Origin: Sphingomonas sp. LHG3406-1
GTDB lineage: Bacteria; Pseudomonadota; Alphaproteobacteria; Sphingomonadales; Sphingomonadaceae
Direction of reading: 5' to 3'
Assembly: GCF_029637485.1 (NCBI RefSeq)
Contig: NZ_CP069128.1
Span: 992,001-1,056,000, forward strand
DNA length: 64,000 bases
How positions within the stretch are numbered: the stretch's first letter is position 1; the number at the start of each line of letters is the position of its first letter. The notes under the pieces are model-generated. The model saw only the letters and a program-made list of their open reading frames with translations. It was not told the origin of the DNA and made no database searches. Made by a program: the position numbers and the translations under genes. Shown here in pieces: positions 1 to 8,492 of this stretch.

Positions 1-226
1 CGTAATGGCCAAGGTCGAGGTCGGTCTCCGCCCCGTCGTCGGTGACATAGACTTCGCCGTGCTGATAGGGGCTCATCGTCCCCGGATCGACGTTCAGATA
101 GGGGTCGAACTTGCGGATGCGGCACTTGTAGCCGCGCGCCTGCAGCAATGCTGCAAGACTAGCCGAGAGGAGACCCTTGCCGAGGCTGGAAACCACGCCG
201 CCGGTAACGAAAACAAACCGCGCCAT
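1..226 (-). CDS. pyrG: CTP synthase, N-terminal part (cut by window edge)
   Basis: CTP synthase makes CTP from UTP, ATP and glutamine, the last step of pyrimidine nucleotide synthesis in the cytosol. Only the first 75 codons are here; the rest lies beyond position 1. The translation begins [18 protein letters not shown], the P-loop of the synthetase domain, and continues through the conserved [19 protein letters not shown] segment and a [13 protein letters not shown] segment, all diagnostic of PyrG. The ATG at 224-226 gives the usual family start directly before the P-loop. secG lies upstream on the same strand, separated by a hairpin repeat. Both being minus-strand fits the common alphaproteobacterial secG-pyrG order. 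Confidence 0.97.
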   Translation of the reverse strand, partial: MARFVFVTGGVVSSLGKGLLSASLAALLQARGYKCRIRKFDPYLNVDPGTMSPYQHGEVYVTDDGAETDLDLGHY

Positions 227-280
227 GGGAGTGTGGCCTTAGGGATGAACAGGCCGCCGGGGCAAGCCAAATATTTCGTC

Positions 281-351
281 GTCCCGGCGCCGGCCGGGAC
301 CTCGGAAGATGAAAGCGCTTGATCGCCAAGGGTCCCGGCCTTCGCCGGGAC
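281..351. repeat. Pair of GC-rich hairpins (intergenic repeat)
   Basis: Two inverted repeats built on GTCCCGG/CCGGGAC lie between secG and pyrG. One is at 281-300 (7-bp arms, 6-nt loop). The other is at 332-351 (arms GTCCCGGC/GCCGGGAC, loop ctt c). Similar Ccc-GGCcttcGCCggG hairpins recur downstream of valS. They look like members of a dispersed hairpin family and could also act as transcript stabilisers or weak terminators in the secG-pyrG transcript. Confidence 0.7.
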
Positions 352-359
352 GAAGACGG

Positions 360-713
360 TTACTGCGCCAGCGGCACCGCGCCATTGTCGGCCGGAGCGG
401 CGGGAGTCGCCGGCGCCTGCTGGACCGGCGCGGCCGGGGCCTGCGGCAGCGGCGCATTGGCGATCGCCGCGTCCACCTGCTGGCCGTTGTTGCGGGTGCC
501 GGCGATCGCGGCGAGCGCGATGCACAGGATGATGAAGGCCCCGCCCAGCCAGGACGTCGCACGGCTGAGGAAATCGGCCGCACCGCGCGCGGTCATGAAG
601 CCCGCCGACGATCCGCCGACGCCGAGCCCGCCGCCTTCCGAGCGCTGCAGCAGGATGACGGTGCAGAGCGCGATGGCGACCAGGGTCTGGACGATGAGCA
701 GGAAGGTGAACAT
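360..713 (-). CDS. secG: Preprotein translocase subunit SecG
   Basis: SecG is the small subunit of the SecYEG protein-export channel in the inner membrane. The 117-residue product has two hydrophobic segments (about 2-22 and 53-73) flanking the conserved QRSEGGGLGVGG loop followed by a GG-rich turn. This is the SecG signature. A Pro/Ala-rich cytoplasmic tail (about 85-117) is typical of alphaproteobacterial SecG. The start at 711-713 (ATG, MFTFLLIVQ) is chosen because the frame continues upstream only into unrelated residues without a membrane segment. tpiA lies just upstream on the same strand and pyrG downstream, a conserved housekeeping arrangement. Confidence 0.95.
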   Translation of the reverse strand: MFTFLLIVQTLVAIALCTVILLQRSEGGGLGVGGSSAGFMTARGAADFLSRATSWLGGAFIILCIALAAIAGTRNNGQQVDAAIANAPLPQAPAAPVQQAPATPAAPADNGAVPLAQ

Positions 714-814
714 GGAGGCTTTCGGCAATGGGAAGGTTCGCGCGGGCACTTAGCGGCGGCGGCGGCCAAGTTCAATGACAGCCTCGCTTCCCCCTCGGGC
801 GAGGGAGCCGCGGC

Positions 815-1564
815 TCAGTCCGCCCCCGCCTCGACGATCGGCAGGAAGTCCGCCGCCTTGAGGCTTGCCCCGCCGACCAGCGCGCCGCCGACGTTCGGCA
901 CGGCGAAGATCTCGCCCGCATTGCTCGCCTTCACCGACCCGCCATACAGGATCCGAACCCCCGCGCCCGTCTCCCCGTAAGCGGCGACCAACCGCTCGCG
1001 GATGGCGGAGTGCATCTCCTCGATGTCCTCGACCTCCGCCACGCGGCCCGTCCCGATCGCCCAGATCGGCTCATAGGCGAGCGCAAAGGTCCCAGTGTCG
1101 ACAGGCCCGGCCGGCAGGGAGGCATCGACCTGCCGCCCGACCGTCTCGACCGCCCGGCCCGCCTCGCGCTCTTCCAGGCTCTCGCCGACGCAGAGGATGA
1201 CCTTGAGCCCGGCGCCGAGCCCCGCCTCGGCCTTGGCCTTCACATGCCCGTCCGCCTCGCGATGAGCGTCGCGACGCTCCGAATGACCGACGATGACGAT
1301 TCCGGCGCCCGCATCGTGGAGCATCGCCGCGCAGACGTCTCCGGTATGCGCGCCCTTCTCCTTGTGGTGGATGTCCTGCGCCCCGATCAGGAAGCCGGGC
1401 ACCGCCTCCGCCGCGCGGTGGATCAGGGTCGCCGGCACGCACAAGGCCACCTCGACCGCGCCTTCGAACTTCTTCGACCATTCGGCGATGGTGCGGACCT
1501 CGCCGAGATCCTCGGACGTGCCATGCATCTTCCAGTTGCCCGCGATCAGCTTCACCATTGTCAT
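815..1564 (-). CDS. tpiA: Triosephosphate isomerase
   Basis: This glycolytic enzyme interconverts dihydroxyacetone phosphate and glyceraldehyde 3-phosphate in the cytosol. The 249-residue product has the TIM signature: GNWKMH with catalytic Lys12, VGHSERR with His94, YEPIWAIGTG with catalytic Glu165, and the phosphate-binding YGGSV and GGALVGGAS near the C-terminus. The start MTMVKLIAGNW at 1562-1564 has an AGGTG ribosome-binding site about 6 nt upstream; a second ATG two codons later is possible. The gene diverges from ppiD over about 115 bp and is followed by secG on the same strand. Confidence 0.98.
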   Translation of the reverse strand: MTMVKLIAGNWKMHGTSEDLGEVRTIAEWSKKFEGAVEVALCVPATLIHRAAEAVPGFLIGAQDIHHKEKGAHTGDVCAAMLHDAGAGIVIVGHSERRDAHREADGHVKAKAEAGLGAGLKVILCVGESLEEREAGRAVETVGRQVDASLPAGPVDTGTFALAYEPIWAIGTGRVAEVEDIEEMHSAIRERLVAAYGETGAGVRILYGGSVKASNAGEIFAVPNVGGALVGGASLKAADFLPIVEAGAD

Positions 1565-1679
1565 CCGTTCACCTGTCGTTTTCGCCAGCGCGCCTAGCAA
1601 GCCGGTCAACTTGAAGGAAGGCGGCGCGGCCCCTAAAGCGCGTCACCGCATTCTCAGACGATCAGGAACGCCGCACTCC

Positions 1680-3626
1680 ATGAAGACTTTCCGCCGCCTG
1701 TCCAAGTCGAAGTTCGGCACCGGCATCCTGATCCTCTTCCTGCTGCTGATCCTCGCCAGCTTCGCGGTCGCCGACATCGCCAACTTCAGCACCGGCGGCG
1801 GATCGCTGCCGCAGAATACGCTGGCCAAGGTCGGCAAGGTCGAACTGACCGCGGCCGAGCTCGACCAAGCGATGCAGCGGCGCCTGACGCAGGTCCGCCA
1901 GCAGAACCCACAGGCGACCTATGCCGATCTTGCCGGCGACTTCGACGCCATCGTCGATGCCCTGATCCAGGAGCGGACGCTGTGGGCCTATGCCCGCAAG
2001 CATGGCTTCACCGTGTCGAAGAAGCTGGTCGATGCCGAGATCGTGAAGATCCCAGGCACGCGCGGGCTCGACGGGCGCTTCAGCCAGGCGGCCTATGAAG
2101 CCTTCCTGCAGCAGCAGCGCCTTACCGACACCCAGCTCCGCCGCGAGATCGAGACCGCGCTTCTCCAGCGCCTCGTCATTGCGCCGGTCGCCACCAATGC
2201 CCGCCTGGGGCAGGGCGTCGCGCGCCCCTATGCCGACCTGCTGCTCGAACAGCGCACCGGCAGCCTCGCGCTCGTCCCCTTCGCCGCCTACACCGCCGGC
2301 CCGGCCCCGACCGACGCCGAGCTCCAGGCCTTCTATCGCCAGAACGTTCAGCGCTACACGGTGCCGGAGCGCCGCGCCTTCCGCATCGCCCGAATCACCG
2401 ACGAGCAGCTCGGGAACATCGCCGCCACCGACCAGGAGATCGCGGCTTACTATCAGCAGAACCAGGCGACCTATGGCGGCGTCGAGCGGCGCGTCATCAG
2501 CCGCGCCACACTGCCCGACCAGGCCGCCGTCGCGGCCATCGCCCAGCGCGCCAAGGCGGGCGGCACCTTCGCCGCCGCCGCCGCGCCGGCCGGCTTCACC
2601 GCCAGCGACGTCAGCGTCGGTCCGCAGACCCGCGCCGAGCTTGCCGCCAAGACGGGCGAGGCGGTCGCCGCCCAGGTCTTCGCCGCGCCCGCCGGTGCGG
2701 TGATCGGGCCGGTCCAGTCGTCGACCGGCTTCGACGTCATCAAGGTCGAGAGCATCCAGGCCGCCGGCGGCCGCAGCCTCGCCGACGTGCGCGGCGAGAT
2801 CGCCGCCAAGCTGACGGCCGACAAGCGCAAGAATGCCCTCGCCGACCTCGTCACCAAGGTCGAGGACGGCCTCGCTTCCGGCCGCACTTTCGAGGAAGTG
2901 ACCACCGCCGAGAGGCTGCCGGTGCTGACGACCCCGCCGCTGACCCGCGCCGGCGGCGCCTTCGACCAGCCCGCCTTCAAGCTTCCGCCCGACTATGCCG
3001 CGGTGCCCGGCGCCAGCTTCGACCTCGGCGTCGACGACGACCCCATCGTCGAGCCGCTTCCGAACGAGGCCGGCTATGTGCTGGTCGACGTGACCGACGT
3101 GGTGCCGCCCGCCCCTGCTCCCCTCGCCCGTATCGCCGACCAGGTCCGCAGCGACTTCATCGGCCGCCGCGCAATGGACCGGGCCAATGCCGCCGCGACA
3201 CAGGTGCTGGCCGCGATCAACCGGGGTACGCCGATGGCCGAGGCGGTCGCCGCCCTCAACCAGTCGGGCGTCCGGCCGCCGGAAGCGATCGACCTGCGCC
3301 GCGGTGCGCTCAGCCAGTTCGCGCAGCAGGGCCAGGAGATCCCGCCGCCGCTGCGCATCTTCTTCACCCTCGCGCCCGGCAAGGCGCAGCGCGCGGCCGG
3401 CCCGTCGGGCATCTACCTCGTCAAGCTCGACAAGGTCGTGCCGGGCAATGCCGCCGGCAACCCGCAGCTGATCGCCTCGGAGCTGACCTCGCTCCAGCGC
3501 AGCGCCAGCGAGGAGCTCGCCCTGCAGTGGCTTAACGCCGCCCAGAAGGAACTCGGCGTCGAGCGCAACGAGGCCGCCATCCGCGCCGCCCGCAGCCGCA
3601 TCATCGGCGGCAGCGTCGCGCAGTGA
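1680..3626 (+). CDS. ppiD: Periplasmic peptidyl-prolyl isomerase/chaperone, PpiD/SurA type
   Basis: The 648-residue protein is probably an inner-membrane-anchored foldase that helps newly exported outer-membrane proteins. It has a short cytoplasmic N-terminus (MKTFRRLSKSKFGTG), one membrane helix (about 15-33), a SurA_N-like helical region (about 50-200), a divergent parvulin-type PPIase domain (about 255-360, with the usual TGFDVIKVESIQ end) and a second helical/rotamase-like C-terminal region. The ATG at 1680 starts directly before the anchor, so longer readings are unlikely. It diverges from tpiA and is followed by trpG, which may overlap its stop codon. Length and layout match PpiD (about 620-650 residues). 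Confidence 0.92.
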   Translation: MKTFRRLSKSKFGTGILILFLLLILASFAVADIANFSTGGGSLPQNTLAKVGKVELTAAELDQAMQRRLTQVRQQNPQATYADLAGDFDAIVDALIQERTLWAYARKHGFTVSKKLVDAEIVKIPGTRGLDGRFSQAAYEAFLQQQRLTDTQLRREIETALLQRLVIAPVATNARLGQGVARPYADLLLEQRTGSLALVPFAAYTAGPAPTDAELQAFYRQNVQRYTVPERRAFRIARITDEQLGNIAATDQEIAAYYQQNQATYGGVERRVISRATLPDQAAVAAIAQRAKAGGTFAAAAAPAGFTASDVSVGPQTRAELAAKTGEAVAAQVFAAPAGAVIGPVQSSTGFDVIKVESIQAAGGRSLADVRGEIAAKLTADKRKNALADLVTKVEDGLASGRTFEEVTTAERLPVLTTPPLTRAGGAFDQPAFKLPPDYAAVPGASFDLGVDDDPIVEPLPNEAGYVLVDVTDVVPPAPAPLARIADQVRSDFIGRRAMDRANAAATQVLAAINRGTPMAEAVAALNQSGVRPPEAIDLRRGALSQFAQQGQEIPPPLRIFFTLAPGKAQRAAGPSGIYLVKLDKVVPGNAAGNPQLIASELTSLQRSASEELALQWLNAAQKELGVERNEAAIRAARSRIIGGSVAQ

Positions 3627-3630
3627 TCCC

Positions 3631-3654
3631 ACCCTCTCCCGATCGGGAGAGGGT
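3631..3654. repeat. Perfect 24-bp palindrome in ppiD-trpG junction
   Basis: ACCCTCTCCCGA is followed directly by its exact reverse complement. A tail rich in CGAAGGCGAGCGGGGTGAGG runs to about 3682. This resembles the REP-like palindromes dispersed in proteobacterial genomes and may terminate or attenuate readthrough between ppiD and trpG. If trpG were translated from the GTG at 3623, this repeat would be coding, which argues for a later start. Confidence 0.75.
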
Positions 3655-3697
3655 CGACTCGCACGAAGGCGAGCGGGGTGAGGCCGCGCCCGCCGGG

Positions 3698-4279
3698 TTG
3701 CGTCGGCCGGCGGCGGGCAACCTTCTCGTCATCGACAATGTCGACAGCTTCACGTTCACCCTGGTCGATTATTGCCGCCAGCTCGGCGCCTCTGTCGACG
3801 TCGTCCGCGCCGATGCGCTGACCGTGGCCGAGGCGCTCGCCCACCCGGGTCCCCTGCTGATCAGTCCCGGCCCCGGTCATCCCGCCGATGCGGGCATTTC
3901 CGTCGCCCTCGCCGCCGCCTGCATCGTGGCCGGCAAGCCGCTGCTCGGTGTCTGCCTCGGCCACCAGGCCATCGGACTGGCATGTGGCGCCACCATCGCC
4001 CGCGCCGCGCCCATGCACGGCAAGACCGACGCCATCGCCCACGACGGCCGCGGCCTGTTCGCCGGCCTTCCCACCCCGCTCACCATGACCCGCTACCACA
4101 GCCTGGTCGTCGAACGGCTGCCGGCCGACCTCCACGCCACCGCTTATGGCAGTGACGGCACGATCCAGGCGCTCAGCCATCGCAGCGCTCCGGTCCATGG
4201 CGTCCAGTTCCACCCCGAAAGCATCGCCAGCGACCATGGCCTCGCCCTGCTCGCGAACTTCCTTCGTCAGGACTCTTGA
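3698..4279 (+). CDS. trpG: Anthranilate/aminodeoxychorismate synthase glutaminase subunit
   Basis: This class I glutamine amidotransferase supplies ammonia to TrpE (tryptophan) or PabB (folate). It shows NLLVIDNVDSFTFTLVDY at the N-terminus, the oxyanion PGPGHP motif, the nucleophile-elbow Cys in GVCLGHQAIG, and the His/Glu of VQFHPESI near the C-terminus. The TTG at 3698 gives 193 residues, the usual size. The alternative GTG at 3623 overlaps the ppiD stop but would translate a palindromic repeat. In other sphingomonads, as I recall, this gene sits in trpE-trpG-trpD-trpC upstream of lexA. Here trpE, trpD and trpC are all absent from the neighbourhood, so a PabA role is plausible. Confidence 0.88.
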   Translation: MRRPAAGNLLVIDNVDSFTFTLVDYCRQLGASVDVVRADALTVAEALAHPGPLLISPGPGHPADAGISVALAAACIVAGKPLLGVCLGHQAIGLACGATIARAAPMHGKTDAIAHDGRGLFAGLPTPLTMTRYHSLVVERLPADLHATAYGSDGTIQALSHRSAPVHGVQFHPESIASDHGLALLANFLRQDS

Positions 4280-4292
4280 CGCACCCTGAAAC

Positions 4293-4318
4293 GTTCCTTA
4301 CTCGTTCTCCGTCTGTTC
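4293..4318 (+). promoter_or_regulatory. Tandem LexA (SOS) operator of lexA
   Basis: Three GTTC half-sites stand at 4293-4296, 4304-4307 and 4315-4318, each separated by exactly 7 nt. This makes two overlapping copies of GTTC-N7-GTTC, the direct-repeat LexA box known from alphaproteobacteria. The array ends 19 nt before the lexA ATG, the expected place for autorepression. Confidence 0.93.
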
Positions 4319-4337
4319 ACTTCGGGGCTCGTGGGAC

Positions 4338-4997
4338 ATGTTGACGGCCAAGCAACGCGAACTGCTCACCTATATCGACCAGCGCCTGAAGACTTCAGGC
4401 GTCAGCCCCAGCTTCGACGAGATGCGCGAGGCGCTGGACCTCAAGAGCAAGTCGGGCGTCCACCGGCTCATCTCCGCGCTGGAGGAACGGCAGTTCATCC
4501 GCCGCCTTCCCAACCGCGCCCGAGCGCTGGAGGTGGTCCGCCTGCCCGACGGGCTCGGCGGCGCTCCCGCCGCACCGGCCGCGCCGCAGCCGCGCCTGGT
4601 GGTCCCCGCCAACGACACCATCGACCTGCCGCTCGCCGGCCGGATCGCCGCCGGTACCCCGATCGAGGCGCTGCAGGGTCAGGACAGCTTCCCCGTCCCC
4701 GCCGCCTTGCTCGGCCCGGGCGAACATTATGCGCTCGAAGTGTCGGGGGACTCAATGGTCGACGAGGGCATCCTCGACGGCGACTATGTCCTCATCCGCA
4801 AGACCAATGTCGCGCGCGAGGGCGAGATCGTGGTCGCGCTGATCGACCATGCCGAAGCGACCTTGAAGACCTTCCGCCGCGAAGGCTCGATGATCCGCCT
4901 CGACCCCGCCAACCGTACCCACGAGCCCCAGCGCTACGAACCCGCCCGGGTCGAGATCCAGGGCAAGCTGGCAGGGCTGATCCGCCGGTATCACTGA
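4338..4997 (+). CDS. lexA: SOS-response repressor LexA
   Basis: LexA represses DNA-damage genes and cleaves itself when stimulated by RecA filaments. The 219-residue product has an N-terminal winged helix (about 1-70), a Pro/Ala-rich linker, and a C-terminal S24 peptidase domain. The self-cleavage site is Ala105-Gly106 in GRIAAGTP. The nucleophile is Ser139 in SGDSMVDEG and the general base Lys177 in ATLKTF. Three tandem GTTC half-sites upstream indicate autoregulation, and uvrA in this window carries a matching box. The ATG at 4338 gives the standard [10 protein letters not shown] start. Confidence 0.98.
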   Translation: MLTAKQRELLTYIDQRLKTSGVSPSFDEMREALDLKSKSGVHRLISALEERQFIRRLPNRARALEVVRLPDGLGGAPAAPAAPQPRLVVPANDTIDLPLAGRIAAGTPIEALQGQDSFPVPAALLGPGEHYALEVSGDSMVDEGILDGDYVLIRKTNVAREGEIVVALIDHAEATLKTFRREGSMIRLDPANRTHEPQRYEPARVEIQGKLAGLIRRYH

Positions 4998-5010
4998 GCT
5001 CAGCCGGCAT

Positions 5011-5140
5011 CCTCCCCGTCGGCGCAGCCGATGGGGAGGGGGGCCGCTCAGCGAAGCTGAGTGGTGGAGGGGCCAGCCCGGCGCCGCGACACTCCCCTCC
5101 GTCAGTGCTGCGCACGGTCACCTCCCCATCGCTTCGCGAC
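5011..5140. repeat. Composite GC-rich hairpin repeat after lexA
   Basis: Between the convergent lexA and PhyH genes lies a hairpin with arms CCTCCCC-TCGGC and GCCGA-GGGGAGG (5011-5039). It is followed by GCTCAGCgaaGCTGAG and further CTCCCC blocks to about 5140. It looks like a dispersed mosaic repeat and may serve as a bidirectional terminator. Confidence 0.65.
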
Positions 5141-5155
5141 GGAGTTGACGCGCTT

Positions 5156-5956
5156 CTAAAGCAATCCCTCGATCACATGATGCTGTTCGATCATGCTGAG
5201 CTCATCCACCACCCGGCAGGTCAGATGGTCCCGCACTCGCGCCGGCAGCGCGTCGAAATAGCCCCGCGTCACCTGCAGATCATGGTGCCCTGCGTTGGTC
5301 GCGTCGGGCGCGTCCACCCCCACCACCAGCACCGGCCGCGGATCATCTGAGCGATTGGCCGTGCCGCGGTGAATGGTCAGCGCCGAGCGCGCCGACATGT
5401 CGCCGCGCTGCGGCATCTTCTGCTCGGCCCGCGCCTCGTATCGCCCCCACAGCGCGCGATCGGGGAACATGCCGTCGACCGCCCCCTCGATCCGGTCCCA
5501 CTGGGTCCCCGGCGCCACCTCGAACGGCCCGTGCTCCGCCTTCGTGTCGATCGCGGTCAGGTTGAACGCCAGGCTGTTCAGCCGCCGGCCCTCCAGCGTC
5601 GCCTCCGGCGCGCGGAAGTCGCGATGCCACGGCTGGTCCTGAGCGCCCGGGAAGGGAATGTCGAAGCCGACTTCGACGATCCGGTAGTCCTTCGTCAGCA
5701 CCGCCTCGCACACCGCCACGAACCAGGGGTGGGTCGCGATGTCGACGAAGCCCCCAATGTCCTCGGGCGCCACCTCGACATAGAAGCGGTGCGGCCCGCG
5801 CGGCAGCGCGCCGCCCGGCCGGTCCTTGACCCGCTCCCACACCCGCCAGATGTCGGCCGCAAGTCCGTCCGCCCAGGCAGGGCTGAAGGCGCCGCGGCAG
5901 GCGATGATCCCATCGCCATAGAGCCCGCCCATGATCCGCGCTTCGTCCAGTTCCAC
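5156..5956 (-). CDS. Phytanoyl-CoA dioxygenase (PhyH) family protein
   Basis: Predicted Fe(II)/2-oxoglutarate-dependent oxygenase of 266 residues. It has the double-stranded beta-helix metal triad: His111-x-Asp113 in PWHRDF and the distal His196 in LTIHRGTANRS. An Arg about 11 residues later (near 207) is placed to bind 2-oxoglutarate. The substrate is unknown; family members hydroxylate acyl-CoAs or small metabolites. Translation probably starts at the GTG at 5954-5956 (MELDEARIMGG). It diverges from the PRC-barrel gene and converges on lexA across a repeat. There is no pathway context, so this is a family-level call only. Confidence 0.85.
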   Translation of the reverse strand: MELDEARIMGGLYGDGIIACRGAFSPAWADGLAADIWRVWERVKDRPGGALPRGPHRFYVEVAPEDIGGFVDIATHPWFVAVCEAVLTKDYRIVEVGFDIPFPGAQDQPWHRDFRAPEATLEGRRLNSLAFNLTAIDTKAEHGPFEVAPGTQWDRIEGAVDGMFPDRALWGRYEARAEQKMPQRGDMSARSALTIHRGTANRSDDPRPVLVVGVDAPDATNAGHHDLQVTRGYFDALPARVRDHLTCRVVDELSMIEQHHVIEGLL

Positions 5957-6092
5957 CGCGCCTCACCCTCCTCGCGAATCGCCGCGCCCGCACCTTGCCC
6001 GCGCCAGACCGCCCGGTCACGCCGTCTGGCCGCGGAACAGCCCGCGCCCGTCCCGCTTTGTCTGCTTGCCCCAACGGCAGGAGGAAGCAGCC

Positions 6093-6656
6093 ATGGCCTA
6101 CGACCGCTATCCCGACGACGACCGCCGCGAGCGCATGCGCGACCACGACCGCGACCGCGATCCTGACCGGCCACGCGACCGCGATCGTGGCCGGGGCCTG
6201 TTCAGCGGCGGCCACGACGACCGGGACCCCGGCAGCCAGCGCGACGACCGCCACGACCGCGACCCCCGCGCCCAGGAACGCGGCGCCCGCTCCTCCGGGC
6301 AGGGCCGCAATGCGGTGCAGATGGACGAGACCCGCGACCTCATCGCCAGTCACAAGGTCGAGGGCACCGCCGTCTACGGCCGCGACGACGAACGGCTCGG
6401 CACCATCAAGACGCTGATGCTCGACAAGTATCGCGGCGAGGTCCGCTATGCCGTGCTCAGCCAGGGCACCGGCTTCCTCGGCCTCGACGAGCAGCTCTTC
6501 CCGGTCCAGTGGAACGAGCTTCGCTACGACGAACGCCGCAACGGCTACCGCGTCGAATTCACCGCCGAGGACGTCCGCTACACCCTCGAACGCCGCGAAC
6601 GCGAACGCCGCCAGCAGGCCCACGACCTCGACGAGGAATATCGCCGCCGGCGCTAG
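6093..6656 (+). CDS. PRC-barrel domain protein with Asp/Arg-rich N-terminus
   Basis: The 187-residue soluble protein starts at the ATG at 6093, with a strong AGGAGG site about 8 nt upstream. Residues 1 to about 72 are low-complexity, dominated by Asp, Arg and His (repeated DRDRD/RDRDR). They are followed by a PRC-barrel domain (about 78-170: VEGTAVYGRDDERLGTIKTL, then GFLGLDEQLFPVQW). PRC-barrels occur in photosynthetic reaction-centre H subunits, RimM and many stress-associated proteins of unknown role. An Arg/Glu-rich tail ends the protein. The charged disordered head is odd for this family and suggests binding to nucleic acid or polyphosphate, but that is inference. Confidence 0.85.
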   Translation: MAYDRYPDDDRRERMRDHDRDRDPDRPRDRDRGRGLFSGGHDDRDPGSQRDDRHDRDPRAQERGARSSGQGRNAVQMDETRDLIASHKVEGTAVYGRDDERLGTIKTLMLDKYRGEVRYAVLSQGTGFLGLDEQLFPVQWNELRYDERRNGYRVEFTAEDVRYTLERRERERRQQAHDLDEEYRRRR

Positions 6657-6674
6657 GGTCGCACGACAGGAAGA

Positions 6675-6701
6675 AGGGGGCGCAGCCCGGCTGCACCCCC
6701 T
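6675..6701. terminator. Bidirectional hairpin terminator
   Basis: The arms AGGGGGCGCAGCC and GGCTGCACCCCCT (one mismatch) enclose a single base. The hairpin lies between the convergent PRC-barrel and beta-propeller genes. It is GC-rich and followed by a short pyrimidine tract (tgtcctttcc). Confidence 0.7.
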
Positions 6702-6725
6702 GTCCTTTCCCCACCGATCCGCCCT

Positions 6726-8306
6726 TCAGGCGAGGCGATAGGCGAACAACCCATTGTTGGTGGTCACCACCAGCAGATTGTCCGGCGTGATCGCCAGTCT
6801 TCCGCCGCGCGGCGCGGTCCACACCACGGCCGGGGTCGTCGCCTTGAGGTCGACGGCATAGGTCGCCGTGTCGGTGGCGACGAACATGTGGCTGCCGGTC
6901 AGGACGATGTTGCTCGACAGGCCGCCCTTGTCGGCGCCAAGGTTGATCGACCCCGTTACGGCGCCGGTCGCCATGTCGAGGATGTCGACGATCGCCGTGC
7001 CTGCCCGGGCGGCATAGAGCTTGCCGTCGCGCAGCGCCGGGTCGCCGACATAACTGGCCGAACTCCGCCACAGCGGCGCCGTTCCGGTCGACTGGAAAGC
7101 CGCCAGCGGAAGCGGCTGCTCGGGCCCCTTGTTGTCGGTAAAGGTAACGATCCGTCCATTCCCGTCGAGCAGCGGCCCGCCATAATAGACCCCGAAGTAG
7201 CTGAGGCCGAACATGGTGAAATGGGGGTTCGGGATGCGCCGGGTGATCGCACCGGTCGCTCGGCTCAGGATTGTCAGGTCGCCCCCGCCGAAGAAATAGA
7301 CGGAGCTGTTGTCGACCGCGACGCTCTGCCCTTCTTGGACATAGCCGCGCACCGCCTGGGTGGCGTCGGTCCGCCAGCTCTGAGTTCCGGCGGCAGCATT
7401 GGCGCCGTACACCTCGTTCCCGTAATAGCCCGCCTGGAAATAGAGATCGTCTCCGAACGGCGTCGGCGAGCCGCCGTTGCTGAACTGGCTAGCGTAGGAG
7501 AGCGCACCCTGCACTCCACCGTCGGAGGCGCGCAGGATCGACATCGGCACCGCGCCCGAAGAGATGTCCATTCCCATTGAGATCACCCGCCCATTCGCCG
7601 TCGAAGGCGGGCTGAAGTAGCTGCCCGCACCGAGGTCGGTCTCCCACAGCTGCGCGCCCGTGGCAGGATTGATGGCCCGGGTGACCAGTCGCCCATTCGG
7701 CAGGCTCGTATTGTAGAAGATGCCCCCACGTCTGGCGGCGACGCCCTTGACCGATAGCGCGGTCGGGACATTCCACGCCTCCGCGAACTTGCTGCTGTTG
7801 TAGTTGACCGCGACATAGCCGGTATGGCCGGCATCACGCTGCAGCGTCGACCAGTCCTTCATCTGGACGTCGAGGTTGACGGTGAAGGTCTGCGTCGAAC
7901 CGGGATAGACGGTTGTGCAATTTGCGCTGGTGCAGAGCCTGAAGGTCACGCTCGTGGAGTTCTTTCCGCCCGGCGCCAGCGCGGCCGTCCGCAGAGCGAC
8001 ATTGAAGCTTGAGCCGGATGCGGTCGGCGTTCCCACCAATTGATAGCGGTCGCTCCCTACAGTGACGTCCGCCACGATCGGCTGCGTGCTCGTTCCGCTA
8101 TAGGTCGCCGTAAAACCGAAGTCGGAGCTCTCGCCTTCCGCGATGGTGACGTCCGCGGCCGCCGCCGAGAGGGTCACGGGAAGGGTAGCGGTCGTGATGG
8201 GTGGGGTCACCTGTACCGGGGGATTGGGATCGCTTCCGCCGCCACCGCCGCACGCGCTCAACATCGCAGCGGCCGATGCCGCCACAGCAAGTCTAACCAA
8301 GATCAT
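6726..8306 (-). CDS. PQQ-like beta-propeller lipoprotein
   Basis: The 526-residue lipoprotein has a signal peptide ending in a lipobox (L16-S-A-C19) followed by a run of Gly, so it should be lipid-anchored and exposed to the periplasm. Residues about 40-160 form an Ig/PKD-like beta region with a CTSANCTTVYPG segment. From about 165 there are repeated blade-like blocks (for example NPATGAQLWETDLG, AAAGTQSWRTDA, DMATGAVTGSINLG) as in PQQ-binding-like propellers and BamB. It is shared-fold only; no quinone ligands can be assigned and enzymatic activity is doubtful. A role in surface-protein assembly or ligand binding is possible. It diverges from uvrA. Confidence 0.82.
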   Translation of the reverse strand: MILVRLAVAASAAAMLSACGGGGGSDPNPPVQVTPPITTATLPVTLSAAAADVTIAEGESSDFGFTATYSGTSTQPIVADVTVGSDRYQLVGTPTASGSSFNVALRTAALAPGGKNSTSVTFRLCTSANCTTVYPGSTQTFTVNLDVQMKDWSTLQRDAGHTGYVAVNYNSSKFAEAWNVPTALSVKGVAARRGGIFYNTSLPNGRLVTRAINPATGAQLWETDLGAGSYFSPPSTANGRVISMGMDISSGAVPMSILRASDGGVQGALSYASQFSNGGSPTPFGDDLYFQAGYYGNEVYGANAAAGTQSWRTDATQAVRGYVQEGQSVAVDNSSVYFFGGGDLTILSRATGAITRRIPNPHFTMFGLSYFGVYYGGPLLDGNGRIVTFTDNKGPEQPLPLAAFQSTGTAPLWRSSASYVGDPALRDGKLYAARAGTAIVDILDMATGAVTGSINLGADKGGLSSNIVLTGSHMFVATDTATYAVDLKATTPAVVWTAPRGGRLAITPDNLLVVTTNNGLFAYRLA

Positions 8307-8492
8307 GTACGCCCCCAGTTATTCGCGGCCCCCTTGCCGACGCCCCTTTTATGTTGATGGACGAGATTGCTAGCAAGCTCCTTTGCAGCGGCTAGGACCC
8401 TCTACTCCTTGCCAATATGCGGCTCTCCACCCATCTCGCCCGCTCCGCCATCCCGATTATCCCTAGCAGCGTCGAGGGAGGGATTGCCTCCA

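Noticed and set aside
1662-3632. 656-codon minus-strand frame opposite ppiD
   Set aside because: Antisense shadow with biased composition; ppiD has a clear membrane anchor and family layout.
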